Source: Paradevosia sp036499825 (GTDB taxonomy: Bacteria > Pseudomonadota > Alphaproteobacteria > Rhizobiales > Devosiaceae). From it: DNA of 64,000 nt. Shown here in pieces: positions 15,941 to 24,930 of the stretch. The translations under genes and the position numbers were made by a program. Numbering within the stretch: the stretch's first letter is position 1; each line of letters begins with the position of its first letter. The stretch lies in NCBI GenBank assembly GCA_036499825.1, contig DASYCZ010000041.1, positions 186,001 through 250,000 on the forward strand, read 5' to 3'. The notes below the pieces were generated by a model, which had not been told where the DNA came from, ran no database searches, and saw nothing but the letters and a program-made list of their open reading frames with translations.

Positions 15941-17371
15941 TCACAGCTTGATGTATCCGGTTATCAGTCCGACGATGCCCGCGGCGCAGGCGAGGACCGC
16001 GACGGCGAAGATGATCCATTCCACCGGCGTAAAGAGCTGCCGGCGTTGCTCGCGCCGCGCCCAGATGTAGAGCAGGGTGCCGGGCGCATAGAGAATGGCC
16101 GAGAGCAGGATGTAGGTCAGGCCACCCGCCAGGAGCATGAAGGCGGTGTAAAGCGCAGCGATGCCGGCGATGATGAGATCGGTCCGGCGCTCCTCGGGCC
16201 GCGTCTCATAGGTCTCCGAGCGCCCGGCGATCAGGAACGCATAGGCGGCGACGAGGAAATAAGGGATCAGCGACATCGAGCTGGTCAGGTTCAGCATCAG
16301 CGAGAAGGCGTCGCGGGAAAAATAGGTGCTGATGACGAAGAGCTGGACGATGATGTTGGTCAGCCATAAGGCCGCCGCCGGCACCTTGGCCTTGTTTTCA
16401 CTGGCGAAAATCTTGGGCATATCGTCGGTTTTGGCGGCGCTGAACAGCACCTCGGCACAGATCAACGACCAGGCCAGATAGGCGCCGAGGACCGAGACGA
16501 TCAACCCGATGCTCACGAATATGGCACCCCACTGGCCGACGACGGCTTCCAGCACCGAGGCCATCGACGGCTGCCGCATGCCGGCGATGGTGGCTTGAGG
16601 CAGGGCGGCGTAGGGCAGCATGGTCACCAGCACCATCAGGGCGAGCACGCCCGCAAAGCCGATCAGGGTAGCAACGCCAACGTCCGAGCGTTGTTTGGCA
16701 TAGCGGGAATAGACGCTGGCGCCCTCGACGCCCAGAAAGACGAACACAGTCACCAGCATGGTGGCCCGCACCTGGTCGAACAGGCTCTTCTCCGGCATGT
16801 CCACGCCGCCCCAGAAATTGGCGCTGAACAGATCGAACTTGAAGGCAAAGATCAGCAGCAGGATGAACACCAGGATCGGGACGATCTTGGCGATGGTCAC
16901 CACCATGTTGATGAAGGCGGCCTGCTGCACACCACGCAGGATCATGAAGTGAAACGCCCAGATGCCGATTGAGGCGACGATGATGGCAGTGATGGTGTTG
17001 CCGTCGCCGAAGACCGGAAAGAACGCTCCCAGCGTGGACTTGATCAGCACCCAGTAGGAAACGTTGCCGATGCAGCTGCCGATCCAGTAGCCGAAGGCCG
17101 AAAGATAGCCCGGATAGTTGCCGAACCCCGCCTTGGCATAGGCATAGACACCGGCATCGAGATCGGGCTTGCGTTCGGCCAGGATCTGGAAGACCCGCGC
17201 CAGGGTGTACATGCCGCCGCCCGCAATGCACCAGGCGATGAGGGCGCCGAACGGACCGGTGGCCGCACCGAACGTGCGCGGCAGGGAAAAGATACCCGCC
17301 CCGACCATGGAGCCCACGACCATTGCGGTAAGGGCGAAGAGTGAAAGCTTTTGAACGGCTGGTGAAGACAT
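15941..17371 (-). CDS. arcD: Basic amino acid antiporter, ArcD type (APC superfamily)
   Basis: A 476-residue inner-membrane protein with 12-13 helices of the APC basic amino acid/polyamine antiporter family. The first helix carries the substrate-binding glycine motif VVGSMVGAGIFSLPR, and YAYAKAGFGNYPGYLSAFGYW follows as in arginine:ornithine exchangers. The ATG at 17371 has GGGGAGCGCG upstream. Directly upstream of arcA, it most likely brings in arginine in exchange for ornithine or citrulline. It is the first gene of the arcD-arcA-nhaC-hdeD run; the promoter should lie in the 373-base gap to the right. Confidence 0.88.
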   Translation of the reverse strand: MSSPAVQKLSLFALTAMVVGSMVGAGIFSLPRTFGAATGPFGALIAWCIAGGGMYTLARVFQILAERKPDLDAGVYAYAKAGFGNYPGYLSAFGYWIGSCIGNVSYWVLIKSTLGAFFPVFGDGNTITAIIVASIGIWAFHFMILRGVQQAAFINMVVTIAKIVPILVFILLLIFAFKFDLFSANFWGGVDMPEKSLFDQVRATMLVTVFVFLGVEGASVYSRYAKQRSDVGVATLIGFAGVLALMVLVTMLPYAALPQATIAGMRQPSMASVLEAVVGQWGAIFVSIGLIVSVLGAYLAWSLICAEVLFSAAKTDDMPKIFASENKAKVPAAALWLTNIIVQLFVISTYFSRDAFSLMLNLTSSMSLIPYFLVAAYAFLIAGRSETYETRPEERRTDLIIAGIAALYTAFMLLAGGLTYILLSAILYAPGTLLYIWARREQRRQLFTPVEWIIFAVAVLACAAGIVGLITGYIKL

Positions 17372-17744
17372 CGCGCTCCCCGGCGTAAGCGTGCAAAACC
17401 TCGCCACGACTTAAGGTTTTGATCTTACAGCGATGGTAGCCGCTTCAGATTAGCGAGAGAATGGGTGCCCGTCCCAGCCCTGTGCAACTTGTCCCAAGAA
17501 TGCTCAGTCCTAATATAGTCTGCGCCTTTCGTTAATAATAAGAATAATATTGTTGTATTATTTCGACCTGTCGTGATTTTGGCGTCAATTCCAACCTGAT
17601 CTGCCGGAGCTGTTGCTCATTTTGCAGTGATATTGGGACGCCGGGCATGGAAACGGGATGGGCGGCCAATCACCCCAAGGGCAAAGGCGTTATAGTGTCG
17701 TGCCGGTTTGACTTTCGGTCGTCTCGAAGTTGAGGAGAATCTTC
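17372..17744. other. Divergent intergenic region with an AT-rich palindrome
   Basis: This 373-base gap separates arcD from the PLDc_N-SHOCT gene. It contains an AT-rich island around 17530-17565 in otherwise GC-rich DNA. Within it, AATAATA (17543-17549) and TATTATT (17556-17562) form a perfect inverted repeat with a six-base spacer, a candidate regulator site for one or both divergent promoters. No FNR-type box was found. Confidence 0.5.
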
Positions 17745-18125
17745 ATGACGTCGAATTTTTGGGAATTTCTGTGGCTGATCGTCTCGAGCTTTTTCCTGCT
17801 GGCCTACCTCGTCTTGATGTTCCAGATCATCGTCGACCTGTTTCGAGATGAGAAACTAGGCGGCTTCGCCAAGGCAATCTGGGTCATCTGCCTGTTCGTG
17901 CTGCCCATGCTGACGGCACTGTTCTACCTGATCGTGCGCGGCGGCAGCATGGCGGAGCGGCAAAGCGCGCGGGCACGCCAGGAGAAATCGGAAGCGGACG
18001 CCTATATCCGTAATGTCGCCGGCAAGTCGCCCGCCACGCAGATCGCCGAAGCCAAGGCGCTGCTGGATGCCGGCACGATCTCGGAATCGGAATTCGGCAT
18101 GCTCAAAGCAAAAGCCCTGGCCTGA
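17745..18125 (+). CDS. PLDc_N and SHOCT domain small membrane protein
   Basis: A 126-residue protein with two transmembrane helices near the N-terminus (WLIVSSFFLLAYLVLMFQII and AIWVICLFVLPMLTALFYLI), separated by the short DLFRDEKLGG turn typical of PLDc_N domains, then a charged linker and a C-terminal SHOCT motif (AEAKALLDAGTISESEFGMLKAKAL). This combination is common in actinobacteria and alphaproteobacteria, and its function is unknown. The ATG has GAGGAG eight bases upstream. It is monocistronic as far as can be seen. Confidence 0.85.
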   Translation: MTSNFWEFLWLIVSSFFLLAYLVLMFQIIVDLFRDEKLGGFAKAIWVICLFVLPMLTALFYLIVRGGSMAERQSARARQEKSEADAYIRNVAGKSPATQIAEAKALLDAGTISESEFGMLKAKALA

Positions 18126-18437
18126 TTTCGTTTCGAAGTCAGTCGCCGAACACTGGGCGAAGCCGTGGGCAAATTATCCGCTGTTCTGTGGCGATTTATG
18201 CAATCTATTGATTCTTCTGTCAATTTTTCTCTGACATGGGGAAGTTCATGCGGCAGAAATAACAGGTTGGTTACCCTTTCCTGTTCTCGATTATTTATAA
18301 ACTCGCCAAGAATATTGTTCGGTGCTTAATTGACGGTGCGGTCTTGAGCCCAGCAGGGGCCCGGGGGCGAGCAATTCAATCTGGAGGATGTCACGAACGA
18401 TCGGCCACCCGTGGGGGTGCGCCATCAAGCTTCAGTC
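18126..18437. other. Non-coding stretch before the AraC gene
   Basis: About 310 bases with an AT-rich middle (around 18190-18330) that probably holds the promoter of the AraC-type gene. A 17-codon frame (ATG at 18388, TGA at 18439-18441) overlaps the chosen AraC start as ATGA, but its GGAGG abuts the ATG directly, so its translation is doubtful. Confidence 0.4.
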
Positions 18438-19556
18438 ATGAGAATGTGTGGGAGGCCAGCCTTGCAGAACATGATTTCCGCCGATCGGATCACATCATCA
18501 AGGGAGCGGCCAACGCCGCTTGCAAAGTACCACTTCAGCACGCGGCACTTGCCTGAAAGCGAGCAATTCACGGCATGGCGCGATCTCTGCGCGCCCATTG
18601 CGGAAGTCTATTGTTCGGACGATGCCTCACGAGGTTTCCAGGCCGAACAGGTTGCCTGGGACCTGGGTGGGATCGCCTTCATCCAGAGCAAGTTTTCCGG
18701 CATCGCGTTCGCCCGTACCTCCCATACATTGCGCGCCGATCCGGTGGATCACTGGTTCCTGGCCTATGCCAAAAGCGGGGCCGGGCGCACGGTCAGCGCC
18801 GACAGGGTCAGTGTGTGCGAACCGGGGACGCTCAGCCTCAAATCGCTGACGAGGCAATTCGAGGGGATCATGTCGAAGACCAATTCTCTCTATCTCTTCA
18901 TTCCCCGCGATTTCTGCCGCGATGCGGCTTCCACCCTCGATGCGGCTGACAATACCAGCCTCACGGCCGGCCTCGGGCACCTGCTGGCCGATTATCTTCT
19001 CGATCTCGAACGCCGGCTGCCCATGCTGACGGTGGAAGAACTGCCGGGCCTGCTGGCAACGACGCGCACCATGGTGGTGGCATGCGCGGTCCCCACTCCC
19101 GACAGGCTGGCGGAGGCGCAAAAGCCCCTCGAGGCGACGCTTTTGGAGCGGGCCCGCCGCCTGATCCAGCAAAACCTGCATTTCCCCACGCTTGGGGCGG
19201 ACGAGCTGTGCCGTGAGCTGGGCGTTTCCCGATCCCGGCTCTACAGGTTGTTCGAGCCGATGGGAGGGGTGGCGCACTATATCCGTTACAGGCGGCTGCT
19301 CGATGCCCATGCGGCGCTGTGCAACGCCAATGACGATCGCCGCATCACGGAGATCGCGGCGGAACGTGGCTTTTTCGATGCGGCGGAATTCAGCCGCGCC
19401 TTCAAGCGGGAGTTCGGTTACCGCCCGACCGATGCCCGGAGCGACCCGGTGCACCGGCTGTCGCGGTCGCGGCCCACGGCAGAGATGCGGGAGGGGAGTG
19501 CCGCCTTCGGCGACCTTCTGCACCGGCTGCAGAATTATCCGCTGCAGGTTGCCTGA
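18438..19556 (+). CDS. AraC family transcriptional regulator
   Basis: A protein of about 372 residues. The C-terminal 100 residues form the double helix-turn-helix: LGADELCRELGVSRSRLYRLF, then RRITEIAAERGFFDAAEFSRAF and FKREFGYRPTDAR. The N-terminal 200 residues match the AraC-like ligand-binding domain of the AraC_binding_2 type (WRDLCAPIAEVY near the start). The exact start is uncertain; the ATG at 18438 is used, with further in-frame ATGs at 18444 and 18471. An ExoD gene follows 30 bases downstream on the same strand and may be co-transcribed. Effector unknown. Confidence 0.88.
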   Translation: MRMCGRPALQNMISADRITSSRERPTPLAKYHFSTRHLPESEQFTAWRDLCAPIAEVYCSDDASRGFQAEQVAWDLGGIAFIQSKFSGIAFARTSHTLRADPVDHWFLAYAKSGAGRTVSADRVSVCEPGTLSLKSLTRQFEGIMSKTNSLYLFIPRDFCRDAASTLDAADNTSLTAGLGHLLADYLLDLERRLPMLTVEELPGLLATTRTMVVACAVPTPDRLAEAQKPLEATLLERARRLIQQNLHFPTLGADELCRELGVSRSRLYRLFEPMGGVAHYIRYRRLLDAHAALCNANDDRRITEIAAERGFFDAAEFSRAFKREFGYRPTDARSDPVHRLSRSRPTAEMREGSAAFGDLLHRLQNYPLQVA

Positions 19557-19586
19557 CGGGCTGGCGCGCCAGATCGAGATGGCAAT

Positions 19587-20273
19587 GTGAGTGGAATTGC
19601 ATCGTCCGCAGCCGAACCGCCGCCCTCCCGCTCATCGCAATCCGATGACGATCCGATCGAGCATTTCGTGGCCGAGGTCGTGGGCAAGCTGCGGCTGCTT
19701 GCCGATACGCCCGAAGCCAAACTCACCTGCGACGGCCTGATCGAGATCATCGGGGCACGTTCGCACGCACTCGCCATCCTGATCTTTTCCCTTTTGAACC
19801 TGCTGCCCGGGCCGCCGGGCTACAGCATCGTCATCGGCATCGCCATCATGGCGTTTTCCGTGATGATGATTTTTCAGCAACCCATGCGGTTATGGGCTTT
19901 CGTGGGACATCGACGGCTGCCCGTGGGCTTGCTGCTCAAATCGCTTGAGACGCTCGCGCATTTCGTCAGCTTTATCGCGCGCATCTCTTCACCCCGGCTC
20001 GTCTTCCTGACGGGTCGGGCGGCGATCGTATTCCTGGGCTTTTTCGGCTTCGTCATGGGGGCGTGCATGCTGCTGCCCGTCCCCTTCACCAACACGCTTC
20101 CCTCGATGGCGACGGCGATCGCCTGCGTGGCCATCCTCAATCGCGACGGGCTCGCCACGATCCTCGCTGTCTGCATCGGGATCGTGGGACTGGCCGCGAT
20201 CGCCGTGTTGTTCTGGCTAGCCCTGGAATTCGGATTGTTCCTGGGCGATGCCATTCATGATGCGCAGACCTAG
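19587..20273 (+). CDS. exoD: ExoD family exopolysaccharide-related membrane protein
   Basis: A 228-residue inner-membrane protein with about five helices. The N-terminal soluble stretch (LTCDGLIEIIGARSHALAIL) and the LLNLLPGPPGYS segment are the recognisable ExoD signature. ExoD was first linked to exopolysaccharide synthesis and alkaline tolerance in rhizobia; its biochemical role is not known. It begins at a GTG that overlaps an ATGTGA sequence, shortly after the AraC gene. The stop codon is two bases from that of the convergent flavin oxidoreductase gene. Confidence 0.85.
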   Translation: MSGIASSAAEPPPSRSSQSDDDPIEHFVAEVVGKLRLLADTPEAKLTCDGLIEIIGARSHALAILIFSLLNLLPGPPGYSIVIGIAIMAFSVMMIFQQPMRLWAFVGHRRLPVGLLLKSLETLAHFVSFIARISSPRLVFLTGRAAIVFLGFFGFVMGACMLLPVPFTNTLPSMATAIACVAILNRDGLATILAVCIGIVGLAAIAVLFWLALEFGLFLGDAIHDAQT

Positions 20274-20275
20274 CC

Positions 20276-21298
20276 TCAGCGCCAGCCAAGCCCGGGTGCG
20301 ACCAGCGTGAGGATGGCCTCGATGACATGGGCGTTGTAGGCGACCCCGAGCTGATTGGGCACCGTCAGCAGCAGGGTGTCGGCTTCGGCGATGGCCTCAT
20401 CCTTGGCCAGTTGCTCGATCAGCACGTCCGGCTCGGCCGTGTAGCCTCGGCCGAACACGGCGCGCTTTTCCGGCTCGATATAGCCGAACTGGTCTTCCTC
20501 CGGCCGGCCCGAGCCGAAATAGGCACGGTCCATGTCGTTGACCAGCGCGAAGATCGAGCGGCTGACCGACACCCGGCCTTCATGGGCATGGCCGGCTTCT
20601 TTCCAGGCGGCGCGGTAGGCGCGAATCTGTTCGGCCTGCTGAATGTGGAAGGGCTTGCCCGATTCATCGAACTTGAGCGTCGAACTCTGCAGGTGCATGC
20701 CGAGCTTTGCGGCCCAGATAGCGGTGTCATTGGTGGCCGAGCCCCACCAGATACGCTCGCGCAAGCCCTCGGAATGCGGCTCGAGGCGCAGCAGGCCCGG
20801 CGGGTTGGGGAACATCGGGCGTGGATTGGGCTGGGCGAAGCCATGCCCTTTCAACACTTCGAGGAGCACTTCGGTTTGCGAACGCGCCATGTCGGCTTCG
20901 GTCTGGCCGTCCTGCGGCGCGTAGCCAAAGTAGCGCCAGCCATCGATCACCTGTTCGGGCGAGCCACGGCTGATGCCCAGTTGCAGGCGACCACCGGCGA
21001 TCAGGTCGGCGGCGCCAGCATCCTCGGCCATGTACAACGGGTTTTCGTAACGCATGTCGATGACGGCGGTGCCGATCTCGATGCGGCTGGTCCTGGCACC
21101 GATCGCCGCCAGCAGGGGAAACGGCGAGGCAAGCTGCCTGGCGAAGTGATGCACGCGAAAATAGGCGCCATCGGCACCCAGCTCTTCGGCCGCGACGGCC
21201 AGGTCGATGGACTGCAGCAGCGCATCGGACGCCGTGCGGGTCTGCGATTGCGGCGAGGGCGTCCAATGTCCGAACGACAGAAAAGCGATCTTCTTCAT
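20276..21298 (-). CDS. LLM class flavin-dependent oxidoreductase
   Basis: A 340-residue TIM-barrel enzyme of the bacterial luciferase-like superfamily. It opens with the strand IAFLSFGHW, then ELGADGAYFRVHHFARQLASP, GTAVIDMRYENPLYMAEDA and the LQLGISRGSPEQV motif that binds FMN phosphate. The likely substrates are small aldehydes, sulfonates or similar; this sequence does not decide. The ATG at 21298 starts with MKKIAF; the longer frame upstream lacks support. It is monocistronic and divergent from the PilZ gene. Confidence 0.88.
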   Translation of the reverse strand: MKKIAFLSFGHWTPSPQSQTRTASDALLQSIDLAVAAEELGADGAYFRVHHFARQLASPFPLLAAIGARTSRIEIGTAVIDMRYENPLYMAEDAGAADLIAGGRLQLGISRGSPEQVIDGWRYFGYAPQDGQTEADMARSQTEVLLEVLKGHGFAQPNPRPMFPNPPGLLRLEPHSEGLRERIWWGSATNDTAIWAAKLGMHLQSSTLKFDESGKPFHIQQAEQIRAYRAAWKEAGHAHEGRVSVSRSIFALVNDMDRAYFGSGRPEEDQFGYIEPEKRAVFGRGYTAEPDVLIEQLAKDEAIAEADTLLLTVPNQLGVAYNAHVIEAILTLVAPGLGWR

Positions 21299-21455
21299 GG
21301 CGCTGACCGACCGTGATTGGGGATAAACTGTTCTGTCACGCAATCATGACCCGATCAATGCCGGGACAGGCCGGTGAGCGGAGACGGGCTGTTCGATAAA
21401 ATGCAAACAATCTCAGTCTCTTGACTCGGAGGCCTGGACATTTGCATGCTGAGGG

Positions 21456-21716
21456 ATGGGTCTGGTTCAGCCGTTCGAACGCCGCGGTGCGTATCGCCGC
21501 AATACGGATATCACGGCGACTGTCGTCTTCGACAGCGGTCGGGGCCGCGTGACGGCACGGATGAAAAATCTGTCCGAAACCGGCGCCAGGATCGAACTCA
21601 GCAGCCTCAGCGACCTGCCGGAAGACTTCTACATGCTGATCGCCGAGCACGGCATGCAGCCCTGCCGGATCGTGTGGAAGGAAGGCTCCGTGATGGGGCT
21701 GGCCTTCAGCAGCTGA
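21456..21716 (+). CDS. PilZ domain protein
   Basis: An 86-residue single-domain protein. It has the PilZ c-di-GMP-binding features: arginines in ERRGAYRR, the NLSETGARIEL strand (the D/NxSxxG motif with asparagine in first position) and the final IVWKEGSVMGLAF strand. It probably responds to cyclic-di-GMP and acts on a partner protein. The start is immediately preceded by GAGGG; spacing is tight, so the true start is not certain. It is divergent from the LLM oxidoreductase gene. Confidence 0.85.
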   Translation: MGLVQPFERRGAYRRNTDITATVVFDSGRGRVTARMKNLSETGARIELSSLSDLPEDFYMLIAEHGMQPCRIVWKEGSVMGLAFSS

Positions 21717-21963
21717 CCGGCTGACACGCCCGTTGTCCCTTGCAAATGAGGGGCCGGACGACTAAATACCCTCCTGGATAGATCGAAAGTGGTTTGCCGC
21801 TTTCAGTTTGCGCCGGAGCATTGGTCTTCGCGCCAGGCCTTATGGCCTTCAATCCCAACACATCCGTGATGCCACGAAGCCGGTGCTTTCGCAGCGGCTC
21901 GCAGTCCACGATCCCCTCATCGCCAGCAGGCGCATTGCGCCGCGGCATATTCACAAGATTACC

Positions 21964-22251
21964 ATGGAACAGACATTCAACACGCCCGCCGAGCTTTATC
22001 TTGGCCGGGACTTCACCACCGCTGAGGCACAAGGCCCGCGGACATTTTCCAGCGCGGCCAAGGCCATCCGCTTCGCCATCGAGGAAGCGGCGCCGGTTGC
22101 GCTGCATGGGGCCATGCTCAAGACCGCCGGCAAGACTTATCGCGGGCAGGAGCTGCGGCAGCTTTACCGCAGTCATTCCTATCCGCTGGCCCGGAAGGCC
22201 AAGACCCCTAACAAGACCGCGAACAAGACCGCGAACCGGCGGGCAGCCTAG
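21964..22251 (+). CDS. Small hypothetical protein
   Basis: A 95-residue soluble protein starting with MEQTFNTPAELYLGRDF. It has no signal peptide or membrane segment. The middle (FSSAAKAIRFAIEEAAPVAL and GAMLKTAGKTYRGQELRQLY) looks structured, and the C-terminus is a low-complexity basic tail made of two NKTA repeats from a short DNA tandem repeat near 22208-22240. The ATG at 21964 is preferred because the upstream part of the open frame has no compositional support. I do not recognise a family. Confidence 0.6.
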   Translation: MEQTFNTPAELYLGRDFTTAEAQGPRTFSSAAKAIRFAIEEAAPVALHGAMLKTAGKTYRGQELRQLYRSHSYPLARKAKTPNKTANKTANRRAA

Positions 22252-22349
22252 CTTCTGCCGGCCGCGTCGCTGCCGCCACACTTCCCGATGTTGTCGCAGG
22301 CGAATGACCTGGTGCACGATGCGGTGGATTTACACAACGGACCACCAAG

Positions 22350-23087
22350 ATGTCGCATCGCATTTTCCTCGCCGGAGCCTCCGGTGTCATCGGCAAACGG
22401 CTGATTCCACTGCTGGTGCGGCGGGGCCACCACGTCACCGGAACGACGCGTTCCAGCGCCAACGCAGTAGCGCTGGAGGCGCTCGGCATAGTGCCGCGCG
22501 TCGTTGACGTATTCGATGCCGCCGCGCTGGCCGAAGCCGTGCTCGAGGCCCGGCCCGATATCGTCATTCATCAATTGACCGACCTGCCGCAAAGCACGGC
22601 GACGCCGGCGACACCGGAAGCGCTGACCGGCAATGCCCGGATAAGGGATGAAGGCACGCGCAACCTGGTTGCCGCCGCCGTCGCCGCCGGCGTTCGACGC
22701 ATGGTGGCGCAGAGCATTACCTGGGGCTATGCGCCCGGAGCCCTGCCGCACGACGAGGCCGCGCCGCTCGATCTCAACGCTGAGGGCGTGCGCGGCGTTA
22801 CGGTGAACGGCATGGCGGCGCTGGAGCGGCAGGTGTTGTCCGCGCCCGGCCTGACCGGGATCGTGCTGCGCTATGGCCGGCTTTACGGCCCCGAAACCGG
22901 CGTCGACCTGCCGCCTTCCAGCATGCCGCTTCATGTCGATGCCGCCGCCTATGCGGCGTTTCTTGCCATGGACCATGGCGAGGCGGGCATCTTCAACGTG
23001 GCCGAACCCAGCAATGAAATCACGACGGACAAGATTTCGAGGCAGCTGGGTTGGGACTGGAGGTTCCGCCTTGCCGATGCAAGCTGA
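22350..23087 (+). CDS. NAD-dependent epimerase/dehydratase family protein
   Basis: A 245-residue Rossmann-fold protein. The nucleotide-binding motif IFLAGASGVIGKRLIPLL is at the N-terminus, followed by VVDVFDAAAL (acidic strand) and RYGRLYGP, typical of extended SDR/epimerase proteins. The catalytic YxxxK is not evident where expected, so the reaction is unclear; at this length it may be one of the atypical NmrA/epimerase-like proteins. It precedes the cysteate lyase gene by about 120 bases. Confidence 0.75.
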   Translation: MSHRIFLAGASGVIGKRLIPLLVRRGHHVTGTTRSSANAVALEALGIVPRVVDVFDAAALAEAVLEARPDIVIHQLTDLPQSTATPATPEALTGNARIRDEGTRNLVAAAVAAGVRRMVAQSITWGYAPGALPHDEAAPLDLNAEGVRGVTVNGMAALERQVLSAPGLTGIVLRYGRLYGPETGVDLPPSSMPLHVDAAAYAAFLAMDHGEAGIFNVAEPSNEITTDKISRQLGWDWRFRLADAS

Positions 23088-23209
23088 ACGGTGCTCCCGG
23101 AAATTTGGTCACGGCCGAAACTTATCCGATTGCAATGGCGCGGGGGGACGTGAATAACCTCGCCACAAGCGAGCCCCAGGGCTCCGCAGGTCAGATAAGG
23201 AAGCCGATT

Positions 23210-24220
23210 TTGAACCTCGCCAAATTCCCTCGCTTGTCATTTGCACATCTGCCGACGCCGCTGGAACCGATGAAGCGGTTGAGCGAGGAATTGGGCGGGC
23301 CGCGCCTGTGGATCAAGCGGGACGATTGCACCGGCCTTTCCGGCGGCGGCAACAAGACGCGCAAGCTGGAATTCCTGATGGCGGACGCGGTCAAGCAGGG
23401 TGCCGATGTCATCATCACGCAGGGCGCAACGCAATCGAACCATGCGCGGCAGACGGCGGCGATCGCCGCCAAGCTCGGGATGGAGTGCCACCTGCTGCTG
23501 GAAGACCGCACCGGCAGCGCTGACGAGAGCTACAATTTCAACGGTAACGTGCTGCTCGATCGCCTCCATGGCGCGACGATCTCCAAGCGCCCCGGCGGCG
23601 CCGACATGCAGGCCGAGATGGAAAAGCTGGCAGCCGCGCTCAAGAGCGACGGCAAGAAGCCTTATGTGATTCCGGGCGGCGGCAGCACCCCGATCGGGGC
23701 GCTGGGCTATGTCAACGCCGCGCTCGAAATCGTCTATCAGGCGACGAGTATCGGGCTGGACATCGCGTCGGTCGTGCACGCCACCGGCAGCGCCGGCACG
23801 CAGGCGGGTCTGGTGACCGGGTTCAAGGCGCTCGGCGGGCAAATTCCCGTGTTGGGCATCGGCGTTCGCGCCCCCAAGGCCAAGCAGGAAGAGAACGTCT
23901 TCAATCTGGCGGCGCGCACTGCCGACTATATGGGCCTCGGCGACATCATCGAGCGCTCGGATGTGGTGGCCAATTCCGACTATGTGGGCGATGGCTATGG
24001 GGTGCCGACGGCCGGCATGGTCGAGGCCGTGAAGCTTGTAGCGCGCACCGAGGGCATCCTGCTCGATCCGGTTTATTCGGGCAAAGGCATGGACGGGCTG
24101 ATTTCACTGATCAGAGCGGGGCATTTCGCCAAGGACAGCGATATCGTCTTCATCCATACAGGCGGCGCCCAGGGACTGTTCGGCTATCCGGACGCTTTCG
24201 CGCTGCACGGCTATAGCTGA
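23210..24220 (+). CDS. D-cysteine desulfhydrase / L-cysteate sulfo-lyase (PLP enzyme)
   Basis: A 336-residue PLP-dependent enzyme of the ACC deaminase/D-cysteine desulfhydrase group. The PLP lysine is in GGGNKTRKLEFL; QGATQSNHARQTAA, ATGSAGTQAGLV and the late HTGGAQGLFGY are conserved. From memory it looks especially close to the L-cysteate sulfo-lyase CuyA of marine roseobacters, which releases sulfite, ammonia and pyruvate from cysteate; D-cysteine desulfhydrase is the alternative. The TTG at 23210 is chosen because AAGGA lies nine bases upstream and the protein then starts with MNLAKFPRLSF as in homologues. A racemase gene follows 11 bases downstream. Confidence 0.82.
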   Translation: MNLAKFPRLSFAHLPTPLEPMKRLSEELGGPRLWIKRDDCTGLSGGGNKTRKLEFLMADAVKQGADVIITQGATQSNHARQTAAIAAKLGMECHLLLEDRTGSADESYNFNGNVLLDRLHGATISKRPGGADMQAEMEKLAAALKSDGKKPYVIPGGGSTPIGALGYVNAALEIVYQATSIGLDIASVVHATGSAGTQAGLVTGFKALGGQIPVLGIGVRAPKAKQEENVFNLAARTADYMGLGDIIERSDVVANSDYVGDGYGVPTAGMVEAVKLVARTEGILLDPVYSGKGMDGLISLIRAGHFAKDSDIVFIHTGGAQGLFGYPDAFALHGYS

Positions 24221-24231
24221 CGGGCTCGCCG

Positions 24232-24930
24232 GTGTCGGATAGCAAGACCATCGGCATCGTGGGCGGCATGGGCCCCGAGGCCACCGTCGAGTTCATGAGC
24301 CGGATCGTGCGCAACACGCCGGCGCAGGACGACGAAGATCATCTGCGCATGCTGGTCGACAACAACCCCAAAGTGCCATCGCGCATCAAGGCGCTGATCG
24401 AGCGGACCGGTAGCGATCCGCTGCCGGTGCTGGTGGGGATGGCGCAGGGGCTGCAGGCGGCCGGCGCCGATTTCCTGGTGATGCCGTGTAACACGGCCCA
24501 CCACTATCATGCGGCGCTGGCTGGCGCGGTGACGATCCCGTTTCTCAGCATCGTCGACATCACGCTTAAATGCCTTGCGACAGACTGGCCCGAGGCGCGG
24601 CGCATCGGCTTTCTGGCTTCGCCGGCGGTGCAGATCGTCCGCGTCTTTGACGACAGGCTGGAAGCGGCGGGGCTGCTGCCGGTGCATCCGGAGGCCGCGG
24701 AGGCGGAGCAGTTGCTGCAACTCATCCGTGACGTGAAGCGGGGGCTGACCGGAACCCAACAGGCGGCCGGGTTCGCCGACTTGGCCAAGGCGCTGATGCC
24801 CCGTGCCGATCTGCTGCTCATCGCCTGCACGGAGCTTTCCATGCTGGAGATGCCACAGCTGGGGGACTTCCCCGTCATCGATACGCTCGACCTGCTGGTC
24901 GATGCGACGATCGCCACCGCCAAAGGCTAG
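24232..24930 (+). CDS. Aspartate/glutamate racemase family protein
   Basis: A 232-residue cofactor-independent racemase with both catalytic cysteines in place: VMPCNTAHHY and IACTELSM. The N-terminus (TIGIVGGMGPEATVEF) is typical of the YgeA/aspartate racemase branch. It starts at GTG, 11 bases after the PLP lyase gene, so it may interconvert enantiomers of that enzyme's substrate (cysteine, cysteate or a related acidic amino acid); this is inference from context. Its TAG stop is the first three bases of the second RIME-like repeat. Confidence 0.85.
   Translation: MSDSKTIGIVGGMGPEATVEFMSRIVRNTPAQDDEDHLRMLVDNNPKVPSRIKALIERTGSDPLPVLVGMAQGLQAAGADFLVMPCNTAHHYHAALAGAVTIPFLSIVDITLKCLATDWPEARRIGFLASPAVQIVRVFDDRLEAAGLLPVHPEAAEAEQLLQLIRDVKRGLTGTQQAAGFADLAKALMPRADLLLIACTELSMLEMPQLGDFPVIDTLDLLVDATIATAKG

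Noticed and set aside
14728..15951. 407-codon plus-strand open frame opposite arcA
   Set aside because: It is antisense to arcA, which has full family motifs. Long antisense frames are common here because of high GC.
18388..18441. 17-codon frame that overlaps the AraC start as ATGA
   Set aside because: GGAGG directly abuts the ATG, leaving no spacer, and there is no sign of conservation to judge from.
22208..22240. Short tandem repeat at the end of the small hypothetical gene
   Set aside because: About two repeats of a 14-15 base unit coding for NKTA; too small to be a CRISPR or functional repeat.
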